A stretch of 64,000 bases of DNA from Lachnospiraceae bacterium (lineage in GTDB: Bacteria > Bacillota > Clostridia > Lachnospirales > Lachnospiraceae), in contig JAGBLN010000042.1 in the NCBI GenBank assembly GCA_017635395.1, positions 19,360-83,359 of the forward strand, written 5' to 3'. The notes under the pieces are model-generated. The model searched no databases and was not told where the DNA came from. It saw only the letters and a list, made by a program, of their open reading frames with translations. Position numbers and translations under genes: made by a program. This document shows, piece by piece, positions 45,626 through 54,396 of the stretch. Position 1 is the first letter of the stretch. Each line of letters starts with the position of its first letter.

Positions 45626-46840
45626 TCAGCCCTCCTTGACTACACGGTTTCTTCCGGTCTCCTTTGCAATATATAATCTCCTGTCGCAGACTGCGATATT
45701 CTCTTCTGCAGACTTGGCAGGATCCACCTTGCCGCATCCGAAGCTTACAGTAACGCTGATAGCAGTTCCGTCGAAGATACACTCAGATGCTTCTACAGCA
45801 GCCCTGATCTTTTCTGCAGTAGCCACTGCGCCGTCGATATCAGTATCGTTAAGAAGAACTATGAACTCCTCACCGCCCCATCTATATATGACGTCATCCT
45901 TCCTTATGGTGTTGGAAGCAAGAGTCGCAACATGTCTAAGCACAGCATCACCGGCATTATGTCCGTAAGTGTCATTTACTGCCTTGAAGTGGTCGATATC
46001 GCACATTATCATGGAACCGCCCACATTGTTTCTTCTGTCGATTCCGTCGCCGTACCTGATACTGAAATCATGATAGAAACCGATACGGTTGCGAACCTTT
46101 GTCAGACGGTCACGCTCAGCATCTGCAAGGAACAACTCGCTTTCCAGCGTAATGGAACAGATAAATGCAGCCAGTGAAAGCCTCTTGCAGTCTCTTCTGA
46201 TATTGAACTTTCCGTCTCCGTCTATCTTGTTGATAACCTGGTATGCACCGATATATTCGCCACGGCTGTTTGTTATGGGCATAACGAGTATGGACTTGGT
46301 CACATAACCTGTCTTTTTATCTACTTCCGCATTAAAGAAAGGATCGTTATAGGGATCATTTGTCACTATGGAACGCCCCTCTGTCAGAGCCTTGCCCACC
46401 ATACCTGTTCCGATGGGAATTTCAATCTTACCGGTACCTGTAGCAGACAGGGTCCAGATAGTTCCCGCCTCTTTATCCAGTCTCCAGAAGCTGGCCCTGT
46501 CAGCATTTACAAGGCGTCTGCCTAAGTCTGTAAGCAGCCTGATAATGGTAAGATGGTCCTCCTCAGCACTGGTAGCCGGATCGCGCATTTTGATATAAAG
46601 CTCATTTGATATCTCGAAGATATTATTGATCAGATCCTCGCTGTAAAAATCATCTAATCCAGTATCCGGTTCCTTAGAAACAGTCGCCGTAATCCCCGGT
46701 ACTGATTCCGGTATATTATCCGGTAATTTTCCTTCTGCCAGTCCGTAAGGCATGCCTCCCGGAACCATAGGTTTTTCAGGTATTGCTCCGAGTAATCCTG
46801 ATCCGTCTGCCGGGTTGAATTTCTGATTTGATGAGTCCAT
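45626..46840 (-). CDS. GAF-GGDEF diguanylate cyclase
   Basis: 404 residues, soluble. An unstructured N-terminus (about 1-55, Pro/Gly rich) precedes a GAF domain (about 75-230: GTGKIEIPIGTGMVGKALTE, NDPFFNAEVDKKTGYVTKSI), which often binds small ligands. The GGDEF domain (about 240-400) opens DRLTKVRNRIGFYHDF and has CDIDHFKAVNDTYGHNAGD and RWGGEEFIVLLND, an active-type signature. RKDD five residues before GGEEF is the RxxD allosteric inhibition site, which the other two GGDEF proteins in the window lack. First gene of the run to the rSAM enzyme; SD GGGAGGGG. Confidence 0.93.
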   Translation of the reverse strand: MDSSNQKFNPADGSGLLGAIPEKPMVPGGMPYGLAEGKLPDNIPESVPGITATVSKEPDTGLDDFYSEDLINNIFEISNELYIKMRDPATSAEEDHLTIIRLLTDLGRRLVNADRASFWRLDKEAGTIWTLSATGTGKIEIPIGTGMVGKALTEGRSIVTNDPYNDPFFNAEVDKKTGYVTKSILVMPITNSRGEYIGAYQVINKIDGDGKFNIRRDCKRLSLAAFICSITLESELFLADAERDRLTKVRNRIGFYHDFSIRYGDGIDRRNNVGGSMIMCDIDHFKAVNDTYGHNAGDAVLRHVATLASNTIRKDDVIYRWGGEEFIVLLNDTDIDGAVATAEKIRAAVEASECIFDGTAISVTVSFGCGKVDPAKSAEENIAVCDRRLYIAKETGRNRVVKEG

Positions 46841-47000
46841 CTTTGCCCCTCCCTTTTTTATTTTTACATGACAAAACGCACGGGTATAGCGTGCTCTGTT
46901 TGCAGTTCACAATTTTCCACGCTTATTTTATCAAAAAACGCTTTTTCTTAATATATCTTTTATGCCTTATTTTTACCTTTTGAGTCAATCTTACGGGACT

Positions 47001-48935
47001 TTAATCAGTTTCCGGCATGTCGGGGCGTTCTCCGTCAAAATCCGACTTCTCACCCTCCGGCCATTCACCATCAAAATCAGGTCTTTCTCCATCAGGCGGA
47101 GTCCCAAAATCAGGCTGCTCGCCTTCTGGCCACTCACCGTCAAAGTCAGGGGGTGTCCCAAAATCCGGTCCGCCTCCAGGACCTCCTCCGGGTGCGCCAA
47201 AAGTCTGCAGGTCACCGATGTAATTTACTATGCCCTCAATAGTAACGCTGCCCAAATCGGTTCCGTCAAGGTTTGCCGCAGCAGAGTTCCTGCTCTCAGC
47301 AGTGTATGTCTCACCGCTTTCGAATCCAAAACCTGCAAAGACAATTGCACTATAGCTTTTTGCCGGATAAAAGCTTACGGCTTCATTCCCGGCGCTGTCC
47401 TTTATCACAATTCCGGTTCCAGCCTCTGCGGATCCTTCATCGTGCCTGCCGGGGCCGTCATGACTGCTTTCACTATTGTCATCGCTACCATCGTCAGACG
47501 CTGCCGCTGCCACTGCTATACATGTTACCGTCGAGCTTTCTGATATGGTCTGCATCATTCCCGATGAACCGGCGCCTATAAGAGTTCCACCGGTCATTAT
47601 GAAATCTACGCCGTAGTCAAAGAAACCGTTGCCGGAATTCTCCGGTCCGTCCACCACAACATTGCCGCCCGTCAGATAGATGTAGCCGTTGCTGTCCAGG
47701 CCATCGCCAGAAGCATTCACATATACATTGCTGCCGTCCAGATAAATGACATTTCCTTCATTTCCTGCCATGAAATCCCAGGGTGCTTCATCACCGTCAT
47801 CCTCTGATTCCTCCGTATCGCCGGCAGCATTTAATCCGTCATCGGAGCTGTTCACATTCACTACGCTGCCCACCATGTCAATGACCGTGCCCTCGATGCC
47901 TTCCTTGCAGTTAGCCACATTTACATCCGTATCATACAAAAGCACCACCTTATCAGCATGAATCCCGTCGTCGCCGGCATTTATATCAACCTCTCCGCCG
48001 ACTATCATCACATCACAGTTGCAGTGTATCCCATCATCTCCGGCTGTGATGCCTATTGTACCGCCTTCAACATAGAAATAGCCTTTCTCCTCGTCTTCCT
48101 TTTCCGTGACTACCAGACCTTTGCCGCCTGCATTGATCGTATACGTCCCGCTGTAGACTTTTATGGAATCTTTTCCCTTAACGGCATCGCCGACAGCAGT
48201 TATGTCCAGGCTGCCGCTCCTGAGTATCAGGTCATCCTTTGTATGTATTGCCCTTGAATAATTGCCGCAGACTCTAAGCTTGCCGCCGCCGTTTATCACC
48301 ATGTCACAGTCTGCTGAAATAGCCGCAGATGCTTCAGATGTGGAATACTTGTCACTGTCGGATATGCTGTTTTCCGTTCCGTCAGCCATGGTTATATACA
48401 GATTCTTTGCACCTACAGTCCATATGGCAGGGCCGTCAGGCGATGTGATATCCACGCCGTTCAGAACCAGCCGGACATTCTTATCCTCTGTCTCAGCGTA
48501 AATCTGTCCCTCAAAATCCCCGGAAAGCACATATGTCCCTTTTCCGCCTATCTTAATTAGACCATCCGAAACGCTCACATCATCAGCATCATCACCCGTC
48601 ACTTTAGCCGTATTCCCCGACATTTCGATATATGTGGCTTTTTCATCCTTGTAACCGTAATAATCATAATTCTCGCTGTAAGCCGGGAAAGACAAGCTAT
48701 ATACCCTGTCTGAAAGATCAATACCTGCCACGCTGCCGTCCTCTGTTGTAGTATCTATATGTTCCACCTGAGTTACGCCTTCCGGCGCAGACGATTCACA
48801 GCCCGCATCCTGAGCCGAAACAGCCCCGTTGTCAGATGCCGCCTCATCACCGCTCACGGTGCTTCCGTTCTGGGTGCATGCCGTGAAAAACACGGCCACA
48901 AAACATATGCTTAACGCCGCTAATCTTTTCTTCAT
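47001..48935 (-). CDS. DUF4353-type carbohydrate-binding lipoprotein with Pro/Asp/Gly-rich tail
   Basis: 644 residues from the ATG with GGAGG; a start 19 codons earlier lies in the terminator hairpin. Lipobox FFTAC gives a lipid anchor. The main part (about 75-420) is a repetitive beta-helix-like domain: GGKGTYVLSGDFEGQIY, VRLVLNGVDITSPDGPAIW, GDDGIHCNCDVMIVGGEVD, NAGDDGIHADKVVLLYDTD. The last 70 residues repeat (D/G)FDGEWPEGE and PPDGERPDF, a low-complexity stalk. I recall this domain as DUF4353, described as carbohydrate binding, and often encoded near CotH, DUF4956 and VTC genes, as here. Confidence 0.82.
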   Translation of the reverse strand: MKKRLAALSICFVAVFFTACTQNGSTVSGDEAASDNGAVSAQDAGCESSAPEGVTQVEHIDTTTEDGSVAGIDLSDRVYSLSFPAYSENYDYYGYKDEKATYIEMSGNTAKVTGDDADDVSVSDGLIKIGGKGTYVLSGDFEGQIYAETEDKNVRLVLNGVDITSPDGPAIWTVGAKNLYITMADGTENSISDSDKYSTSEASAAISADCDMVINGGGKLRVCGNYSRAIHTKDDLILRSGSLDITAVGDAVKGKDSIKVYSGTYTINAGGKGLVVTEKEDEEKGYFYVEGGTIGITAGDDGIHCNCDVMIVGGEVDINAGDDGIHADKVVLLYDTDVNVANCKEGIEGTVIDMVGSVVNVNSSDDGLNAAGDTEESEDDGDEAPWDFMAGNEGNVIYLDGSNVYVNASGDGLDSNGYIYLTGGNVVVDGPENSGNGFFDYGVDFIMTGGTLIGAGSSGMMQTISESSTVTCIAVAAAASDDGSDDNSESSHDGPGRHDEGSAEAGTGIVIKDSAGNEAVSFYPAKSYSAIVFAGFGFESGETYTAESRNSAAANLDGTDLGSVTIEGIVNYIGDLQTFGAPGGGPGGGPDFGTPPDFDGEWPEGEQPDFGTPPDGERPDFDGEWPEGEKSDFDGERPDMPETD

Positions 48936-48948
48936 ATCATTCCTCCGT

Positions 48949-48987
48949 AAAAAGCGCCGATAGCTGCTGGTCGCAGCCCACCGGCGC
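48949..48987 (-). terminator. Terminator or attenuator immediately before the lipoprotein gene
   Basis: GCGCCG and CGGCGC enclose a second GCTGC/GCAGC stem on the minus strand, followed by five T. The T run ends only about five bases before the GGAGG of the lipoprotein gene, so either it terminates the VTC/DUF4956 transcript or it acts as an attenuator in the lipoprotein leader. Confidence 0.7.
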
Positions 48988-49053
48988 ATCATTGCATCGA
49001 TAATCTGTAAATATACCCTGTGGGTTCCTCAGATCATATTTTGTTAACGGTCC

Positions 49054-49731
49054 TTACATTTCTTCCGGCGCACGATTTACGGGCCTTGAACAGATAATGG
49101 TCAGGTTGCCGTTCTTAGTCCTGAGCTCATCCACGAATTCCTTTTCCTTTGCAGGATCCTTGATGGTGATCATATAGTTAAGCTCAAATATGCTGCCTAA
49201 ATCAGTAGTCTTAACCCTTACCAGCTCTGACTTGGTGAGATACTTTTCGAAAGTGTCATCAAATACCGTAGTATAATCGAGTGCCTCAGGTATAAGTATC
49301 TTCAGGCTCTTTTCACCCTTGTTGCCCTCACCGAACTTGGTCAGAACAAGCACAAGATAGATCACAGCCAGTACAAGCGTGGTGCCGCCGCTGTAGAAAA
49401 CATATCCCATTCCGTTTGCAAGGCCTACTGCCATTGCAAAGAATATGAAAGTAATGTCCTTTGTAGTTCCCGGCAGTGACCTGAACCTGATCAGGCTGAA
49501 CGCACCCATTACGGATACTGCCGCGCCAAGGTTTCCGTTTACTACTGTGATGACCACCTGAACCAGCGCCGGAAGAAGGATAAGACCTATGGCAAAACTC
49601 TTGGTGTAGCTGGACTTAAACATATACAGCAGTGAAATTATCAGTCCACATAATAGAGATGCAAGCAGACAGATCAAAGCTCCTGATGCAGTTACCTGTC
49701 CTGCCGTGTTAGTAAGTAAACTCTGAAACAT
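49054..49731 (-). CDS. DUF4956 membrane protein
   Basis: 225 residues. Four hydrophobic segments (about 15-130), with the family's signature VSVMGAFSLIRFRSLPGTTKDITFIFFAMAVGLANGMG between segments (given in pieces: SVMGAFSLIRFRSLPGTTK, then ITFIFFAMAVGLANGMG). A soluble C-terminal domain of about 80 residues resembles a ferredoxin-like fold (LVRVKTTDLGSIFELNYMI). DUF4956 genes usually stand next to VTC polyphosphate polymerases, as here (31 bp downstream of the VTC stop). It may form the membrane part of a polyphosphate-handling unit. Confidence 0.88.
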   Translation of the reverse strand: MFQSLLTNTAGQVTASGALICLLASLLCGLIISLLYMFKSSYTKSFAIGLILLPALVQVVITVVNGNLGAAVSVMGAFSLIRFRSLPGTTKDITFIFFAMAVGLANGMGYVFYSGGTTLVLAVIYLVLVLTKFGEGNKGEKSLKILIPEALDYTTVFDDTFEKYLTKSELVRVKTTDLGSIFELNYMITIKDPAKEKEFVDELRTKNGNLTIICSRPVNRAPEEM

Positions 49732-49762
49732 ACCATTACCTCACTTTTATTTTTAATTCTAA

Positions 49763-50554
49763 TCAGTCAGTGACACACACTGTTTCAGCCAGTCCGTTAA
49801 AGGCTAATTCAAGCTGCTGGGCTGTAAACCTCTGCTGAACGCATTCCGTGTCCTGGCTGGACTCCAGGTCATTCTTAAGCCTGCTCTGATAGACTCTCCC
49901 GTACTTAGAGAACGAGGACGAGCGTATCTTCAGCTCATCCATGATTTCCACAAACCACAGTGGAAGGGAATCCGGTGCCTTTATCTCTAAAAGCCTCATA
50001 TCTTCCTCATAAAGCTCGTCGCATGGAGTATCCTTACGGAGATCCATGTCTGTCTTCCTGCTGCGGATATGCTGGTCTATGGTAAATCTTATCTCCGGCA
50101 TATCCTTTACCACATATGCCATCCTGTCATATGCCAGAAATACATTAGGCCTTAAGTCATAAAACTTTATGGCGTAATCTATCTCCCTGAATATCTGGCA
50201 GTCATACTCCTCGGGATAGACTCCATCCTCAAGGTAGGCTGCGGCAACGCTCATGGGCATTCCCACCCTGCGTTTGTAAACCACGCCTTTCCACTTCTTC
50301 TTAAGCTCCAGGTATACCTTAGTATCATCCTTGGCAGTGCCATAGCAGCGCACACGGAATTTTTCCTTATACTTGGGCTTATCAAGAGATCTTCTGATCA
50401 GGTCGCAGTCCTTCGTGTCATAGTACACATTGCAGATAGTATAGTCCGTGTATTCATCCGGAATTATACGGTCGCCAAGCTTTTCAATAAAAGCCTCGCT
50501 CTTCTTTGCCGTAAGCAGATATTTTTTTTCAACTCTTTTAAAAATGCCTGCCAT
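49763..50554 (-). CDS. VTC-domain polyphosphate polymerase
   Basis: 263 residues. ATG with GGAG and eight-base spacing, fifteen codons after the longest possible start. The VTC catalytic core is recognisable: FKRVEKKYLLT (basic entry strand), TICNVYYDTKDCDLIRRSLD, KEKFRVRCYG, VYLELKKKWKGVVYKRR (Lys/Arg tunnel), REIDYAIKFYDLRPNVFLAYDRMAY, LLEIKAPDSLP. In yeast the VTC tunnel builds polyphosphate from ATP. Bacterial homologues lack the vacuolar membrane parts, so the DUF4956 partner may supply them. First gene of a two-gene unit with its own promoter. Confidence 0.9.
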   Translation of the reverse strand: MAGIFKRVEKKYLLTAKKSEAFIEKLGDRIIPDEYTDYTICNVYYDTKDCDLIRRSLDKPKYKEKFRVRCYGTAKDDTKVYLELKKKWKGVVYKRRVGMPMSVAAAYLEDGVYPEEYDCQIFREIDYAIKFYDLRPNVFLAYDRMAYVVKDMPEIRFTIDQHIRSRKTDMDLRKDTPCDELYEEDMRLLEIKAPDSLPLWFVEIMDELKIRSSSFSKYGRVYQSRLKNDLESSQDTECVQQRFTAQQLELAFNGLAETVCVTD

Positions 50555-50621
50555 GTGCCGTTCTCCATAAACACTTAAGCTTTCCTGCCTGCAGACCACA
50601 TTCCACCATTAAAACCCGTCA

Positions 50622-50650
50622 ATTTTACCACAAATTCATATTATCTGCAA
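50622..50650 (-). promoter_or_regulatory. Promoter of the VTC/DUF4956 genes
   Basis: TTGCAG (50650-50645), 17 bases, TAAAAT (50627-50622) with an upstream TGG, on the minus strand; immediately after the fprA terminator. Confidence 0.6.
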
Positions 50651-50656
50651 TCCCGC

Positions 50657-50705
50657 AAAAAAACGGCACCTGCAAAAGCCGTTACAGCCGTCTCAACAGG
50701 TACCG
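50657..50705 (-). terminator. Rho-independent terminator of the flavodiiron gene
   Basis: CGGTACCTG pairs with CAGGTGCCG (nine pairs, one G-U) around a long loop, and the stem is followed by seven T on the minus strand. Confidence 0.85.
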
Positions 50706-50779
50706 GTTCTTATCATTGTACGAAATAAATTTTATAATGACCTTTTAGTGTTTCTCATCCGCATTTTGCCGGTATCAGA

Positions 50780-51949
50780 TCATGCTTTTGCCATAGCCTT
50801 TGCAAGAGCCTCAAATGCAGGAGCATCGGAAGCCTTTCTTGTGGACTTGATGGTCACGATGGGCTCAACTACAGTGATGTCCTTCATGGCATCAAAGTAC
50901 TCCTTCATCTTCTTGCCTGCAACAGGTGCCCAGGAACCGTTCTCAATGATTCCCACCTTTCTGTTCTGGAAAGCCTTGATCTTAAGGTGATGAAGCAGGT
51001 CATTCATGGGCGGGAATATCTCGCCGTCGTAGGTGCAGGCACATACTATCATCCTGTCATAAAGGAAAGCCTGCTCTACAGCCTCTGTCACATCCTCTTC
51101 CGTAAGGTCCATGGTCTTTACTGTCTCACCCATAGCCTCAAGCTCTTTTGCAAATTCAAGAACAGCTTTCTTGGTATTGCCGTGAATGGATGCATAAGGA
51201 ATGAAGATTCCTTCCCTGTCAGGCTTGTAGCTGCTCCACTTGTCATAGGTCTCAACTATGAATGCTATATCATCCTTATGTACGGGACCGTGGAGAGGCG
51301 CGATAACAGCTATATCCAGTCCTGCTGCCTTCTTTAAAAGCTGCTGAACCGGTGCACCGTACTTTCCTACAATATTGAAGTAATAGTGGCTTGCATCAGC
51401 TATCCACTCTTCGCCGTTCTCAAGAGCACTGAATGTTCCGAAAGCGTCAGCCGAAAAAAGAACCTTCTCACTCTCCTCGTAAGTTACCATTACTTCAGGC
51501 CAGTGGATCATAGGTGCCATAATGAACCTCAATGTATGGCTTCCCAGTGAAAGGGTGTCATTTTCCTTAACGGAAATGCACCTGCCGGTGAAGTCATTTT
51601 CGAAGAACTGGGGCAGCATCTGGATGGTCTTGGCACTTCCCACGATCTCCATCTCCGGATACATATCCGCAAGCTTTCCGATATTAGCCGCATGATCCGG
51701 CTCAAGGTGCTGAACGATCAGATATGAAGGTTTCTTATCGCCTAATACATTTTTAAGATTTGTAAAAAACTGCTCAGTCCCCCTGGGATCAACGGTATCC
51801 ATTACAGCGATCTTCTCATCCAGGATCACATATGAATTATAAGATATACCCTCCGTAGGGTACTGGCTCTCAAAAATCTCAAGTTCGGGGTCATCCGCTC
51901 CCACGAACTTTATCGTGTCTGTTACCTGTACTCTGTCTAAGATGTTCAT
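50780..51949 (-). CDS. Flavodiiron protein (FprA-type oxygen/NO reductase)
   Basis: 389 residues from the ATG with GGAGGCTTAAA; a longer start would need 37 extra codons without SD. The N-terminal metallo-beta-lactamase domain carries the diiron ligands: HLEPDH (His81, Glu83, Asp85, His86), IHWPEV, SADAFG and PLHGPV. The C-terminal flavodoxin domain (about 255-385) binds FMN: IPYASIHGNTKKAV and ACTYDGEIFPPMND. It reduces oxygen or nitric oxide to water or nitrous oxide, protecting strict anaerobes. No rubredoxin is fused or adjacent. Confidence 0.96.
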   Translation of the reverse strand: MNILDRVQVTDTIKFVGADDPELEIFESQYPTEGISYNSYVILDEKIAVMDTVDPRGTEQFFTNLKNVLGDKKPSYLIVQHLEPDHAANIGKLADMYPEMEIVGSAKTIQMLPQFFENDFTGRCISVKENDTLSLGSHTLRFIMAPMIHWPEVMVTYEESEKVLFSADAFGTFSALENGEEWIADASHYYFNIVGKYGAPVQQLLKKAAGLDIAVIAPLHGPVHKDDIAFIVETYDKWSSYKPDREGIFIPYASIHGNTKKAVLEFAKELEAMGETVKTMDLTEEDVTEAVEQAFLYDRMIVCACTYDGEIFPPMNDLLHHLKIKAFQNRKVGIIENGSWAPVAGKKMKEYFDAMKDITVVEPIVTIKSTRKASDAPAFEALAKAMAKA

Positions 51950-51974
51950 TTTAAGCCTCCTTTTTTGTTCTGCT

Positions 51975-52013
51975 GATTTCCATGCCTGCAGCAAGTCTGA
52001 CAGCACGGAAATC
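51975..52013 (-). promoter_or_regulatory. Hairpin in the leader of the flavodiiron gene
   Basis: GATTTCCGTGC pairs with GCATGGAAATC (eleven pairs, one G-U) around a 17-base loop on the minus strand, between the lipoprotein stop and the flavodiiron SD. There is no T run, so it is not a simple terminator. Role unknown. Confidence 0.4.
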
Positions 52014-52023
52014 ATATAATTAT

Positions 52024-53364
52024 TTATTCTGCAGTTATAAATTTGCTGTGCTGGTCCCACTCACCGCTAAGGGTAGCCACAAGGAACATGCCCTCTGCAT
52101 CAGGCGTGCTTACCTGCATAGCTCTTGTAGGAACGCCTTCAGGCAGTACCATACTGAAAGCCATAGCCTCGCCCCGGTCCATCGTTTTTTCATAAAGCTT
52201 ATCCGATTCGGGATTCCAATGTATGTCACCGTCATCCGTGAAAAGCACCTCGCCATCCTCAAGCGTAAGCTTAGTATCCGGTTCAAGGGAAACAGCTATT
52301 ACAACATCGGAAGTAGCCTTATCAACCTGCATCGGTTCACCCACCAGTTCCATAAGGTCATCACCCGGATTGGTAATGATAAAAAGAACTGCATCGCTGG
52401 GAGCCGCACTGATAAAAGCTTTCCAGTTGGCCTGAGTCGGATCACGGTAGTAATCCTCAAAGAGGTACATTGCCTCGTCGTCGGGGACATAGGACTGGTC
52501 TATATCGTTCAGTTCCTGACCATATCCGCGTACCGGCAGCCATACGATCAGCTCGCATCTAAGCTCAAACTCATCCATGATCTGCTCAAACTCTTCCTCG
52601 CCTATATCCAGTTCATCGGAAATATCCATATCTGCAATTCCGCTGTCATTGGAGAATATGGCAAAGCTGCCGTCAGCCCTTCCTTCGGTAAAGCAGAAGG
52701 AATCCCAGATAACCTCTGTTCCGTCCTCACTTAAGTGGCACTCGCCGATAATGGTATTCATGGCGCCGCCTGAACCGATATTATAAAAATGGCCATCATC
52801 CATCAGCCTATAGCTGTTTCTTGCCCAACCCTCTATGGTCATAAAAGGCTTACCGTCTTTAATGGTATAGACTCCAACGATACTGTCCTCAATATGCATT
52901 TCCTGTTCGCCGGTTTCATAAACTTCACTGTAGCCTATAAGAAGCTCAGGAACCCCGTCACCGCTGTAATCCTCAAGCCAGTAACCGATCTCATCAGGAA
53001 GGCTGTCCTTTTCGCCATACATGAGCCTTTCAATGAGCCCTTCCGACAGATATTCATAAGATTTCTCATAATCATATCCTTCTTCTATGGTATTCATGAT
53101 CTCATCGATTACCGGCGAATAAAGAGCCTCGTAATCCTCCTGTGAAAGTTCCGCCGCTACATCCTGTTCTTCAGGCATTTCGCTGCTTTCTTCCCGGTCG
53201 TTTGCCTTACCGCTATCTTCATCTTCATTTTCAGCAGACTCTTCGGTAGGTTCAGTTTCCTCCTGCATCACCGGCTCAGCCCCATTACCGGGGTTAACTG
53301 CACAACCGCAGAGCATCACCGCACTCAGCAGTATGCCTGCAAGCTTCAAACTCCTCTTTTTCAT
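52024..53364 (-). CDS. Lipoprotein of unknown function
   Basis: 446 residues. Lipobox MLCGC after a short signal peptide, then a Glu/Asp-rich linker (about 30-75: EETEPTEESAENEDEDSG). Residues about 80-300 contain a LEDYSGDGVPELLIGYSE strand that resembles an EF-hand-like Asp box or beta-propeller repeat; the rest gives no recognisable motif. The C-terminal part ends FLVATLSGEWDQHSKFITAE. No gene family recognised. It lies between the flavodiiron and L,D-transpeptidase genes, all on the same strand, with 74 bp and 51 bp gaps. Confidence 0.75.
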   Translation of the reverse strand: MKKRSLKLAGILLSAVMLCGCAVNPGNGAEPVMQEETEPTEESAENEDEDSGKANDREESSEMPEEQDVAAELSQEDYEALYSPVIDEIMNTIEEGYDYEKSYEYLSEGLIERLMYGEKDSLPDEIGYWLEDYSGDGVPELLIGYSEVYETGEQEMHIEDSIVGVYTIKDGKPFMTIEGWARNSYRLMDDGHFYNIGSGGAMNTIIGECHLSEDGTEVIWDSFCFTEGRADGSFAIFSNDSGIADMDISDELDIGEEEFEQIMDEFELRCELIVWLPVRGYGQELNDIDQSYVPDDEAMYLFEDYYRDPTQANWKAFISAAPSDAVLFIITNPGDDLMELVGEPMQVDKATSDVVIAVSLEPDTKLTLEDGEVLFTDDGDIHWNPESDKLYEKTMDRGEAMAFSMVLPEGVPTRAMQVSTPDAEGMFLVATLSGEWDQHSKFITAE

Positions 53365-53415
53365 ATCTCCCCTTTCTGCCGCATATTATGCAGATACCAT
53401 TTATTATGTTATGCT

Positions 53416-54216
53416 TTATTCGGTCCCTGTTAACTCATCCATTGTATCGATCACAACCACGCAGTCAGGCTGTACCCTCTGCATGATAAGGTTCATTATA
53501 TTCTCGGGAACAGCCACACATCCGCCTGTATATGGTTTCTCCGGACCAAAGCAGTGAAGGAAGATCGCAGATCCCCTTCCCGGTGTTCCGGCATCATTGA
53601 AGCTTATATTAAGGCAGTACTGATACTGATAGTCATAGTCAACTATATGTTCACTATTTTCCATATCCAGATCAGGATAGTCCTTAATATCCACCATTTC
53701 ATTATAGTGCATGCCTTCATTCATGTCTCCGGACCAGTATGTGTCATCATCCACCTGCACATAGGGGATCGCACAGCCCGGATCAGGCGCTATGCCGAAA
53801 GCCTTATTGAATCCGTATGTTCCCACAGGCGTCTGACCGCAGCCCTCTGCATGATCTGCATCAGGACACAGACCGTTTCTACCAACAAAACCGGGAGTGG
53901 AAAGCACCTGTTTCCAGGTTCCGTCTTCAGCACGCTCATGCATCGTGATAGTGGCCGTAGTCTTATCCATCCCCATTGCAGCAACGATGAACAGCTGCGT
54001 GGCCGACTCATCCTGCGCAGCCGGAAGAGCGCTTACCCATTCCGGTGAATCTGTCACCTCATGTGTGGATGCATACAAAACATCCGATGACACAGCAGCA
54101 GCCGCTGTATCAGCATCCTGCGCCTGTACAGCCACATTTTCATCCGCCCCGCTGCATGCACAGGTCATTACCACCATCATCGCGACCAATATTAATGCAA
54201 GCCTTTTCTTTTTCAT
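53416..54216 (-). CDS. L,D-transpeptidase (YkuD-type), lipid-anchored
   Basis: 266 residues. ATG at 54216 is nine bases after GGAGG; an ATG three codons earlier abuts that SD. A signal peptide ends in the lipobox-like MTCAC. The catalytic region (about 225-245) is IFLHCFGPEKPYTGGCVAVP: His followed by the nucleophile Cys in TGGC, as in the YkuD family that makes 3-3 cross-links in peptidoglycan or attaches proteins to it. Upstream CPDADHAEGCGQTPVGTYGF matches the domain's TPxGxF strand. Members act outside the membrane, as the lipobox predicts. Confidence 0.88.
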   Translation of the reverse strand: MKKKRLALILVAMMVVMTCACSGADENVAVQAQDADTAAAAVSSDVLYASTHEVTDSPEWVSALPAAQDESATQLFIVAAMGMDKTTATITMHERAEDGTWKQVLSTPGFVGRNGLCPDADHAEGCGQTPVGTYGFNKAFGIAPDPGCAIPYVQVDDDTYWSGDMNEGMHYNEMVDIKDYPDLDMENSEHIVDYDYQYQYCLNISFNDAGTPGRGSAIFLHCFGPEKPYTGGCVAVPENIMNLIMQRVQPDCVVVIDTMDELTGTE

Positions 54217-54241
54217 TTTTATCATCCTCCCAGGTAAACCA

Positions 54242-54273
54242 CGGACAGATCCGTAAAAACCCCTGTCTGTCCG
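54242..54273 (-). promoter_or_regulatory. Hairpin in the L,D-transpeptidase leader
   Basis: CGGACAGA pairs with TCTGTCCG around a loop of about 16 bases, just upstream of the SD of the L,D-transpeptidase gene. No T run follows. Possible mRNA stabiliser or regulatory site. Confidence 0.45.
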
Positions 54274-54285
54274 CAACAGATACAA

Positions 54286-54382
54286 TTATACTACAATTGT
54301 TCGGCGCTCGCCATCCATGGCTCGCTGTTCCCTCACAATTGCTGTACAACATCCTTGTTATACTACAATTGTTCGGCGCTCG
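54286..54382. repeat. 25-bp direct repeat, two copies 72 bp apart
   Basis: The same 25 bases occur at 54286-54310 and 54358-54382 (start TTATACTACAATTG, end TTCGGCGCTCG). The next base differs, but CAT follows in both. On the minus strand each copy ends in a TATAAT- or TATAA-like sequence, so the promoter region of the L,D-transpeptidase gene may have been partly duplicated. Other parts of the 72-bp unit do not match well. Confidence 0.7.
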
Positions 54383-54396
54383 TCATTTTATAAATC

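Noticed and set aside
47017-47223. Pro/Ser-rich plus-strand frame
   Set aside because: It is the mirror of the repeat tail of the DUF4353-type lipoprotein and only open because of the low-complexity code.
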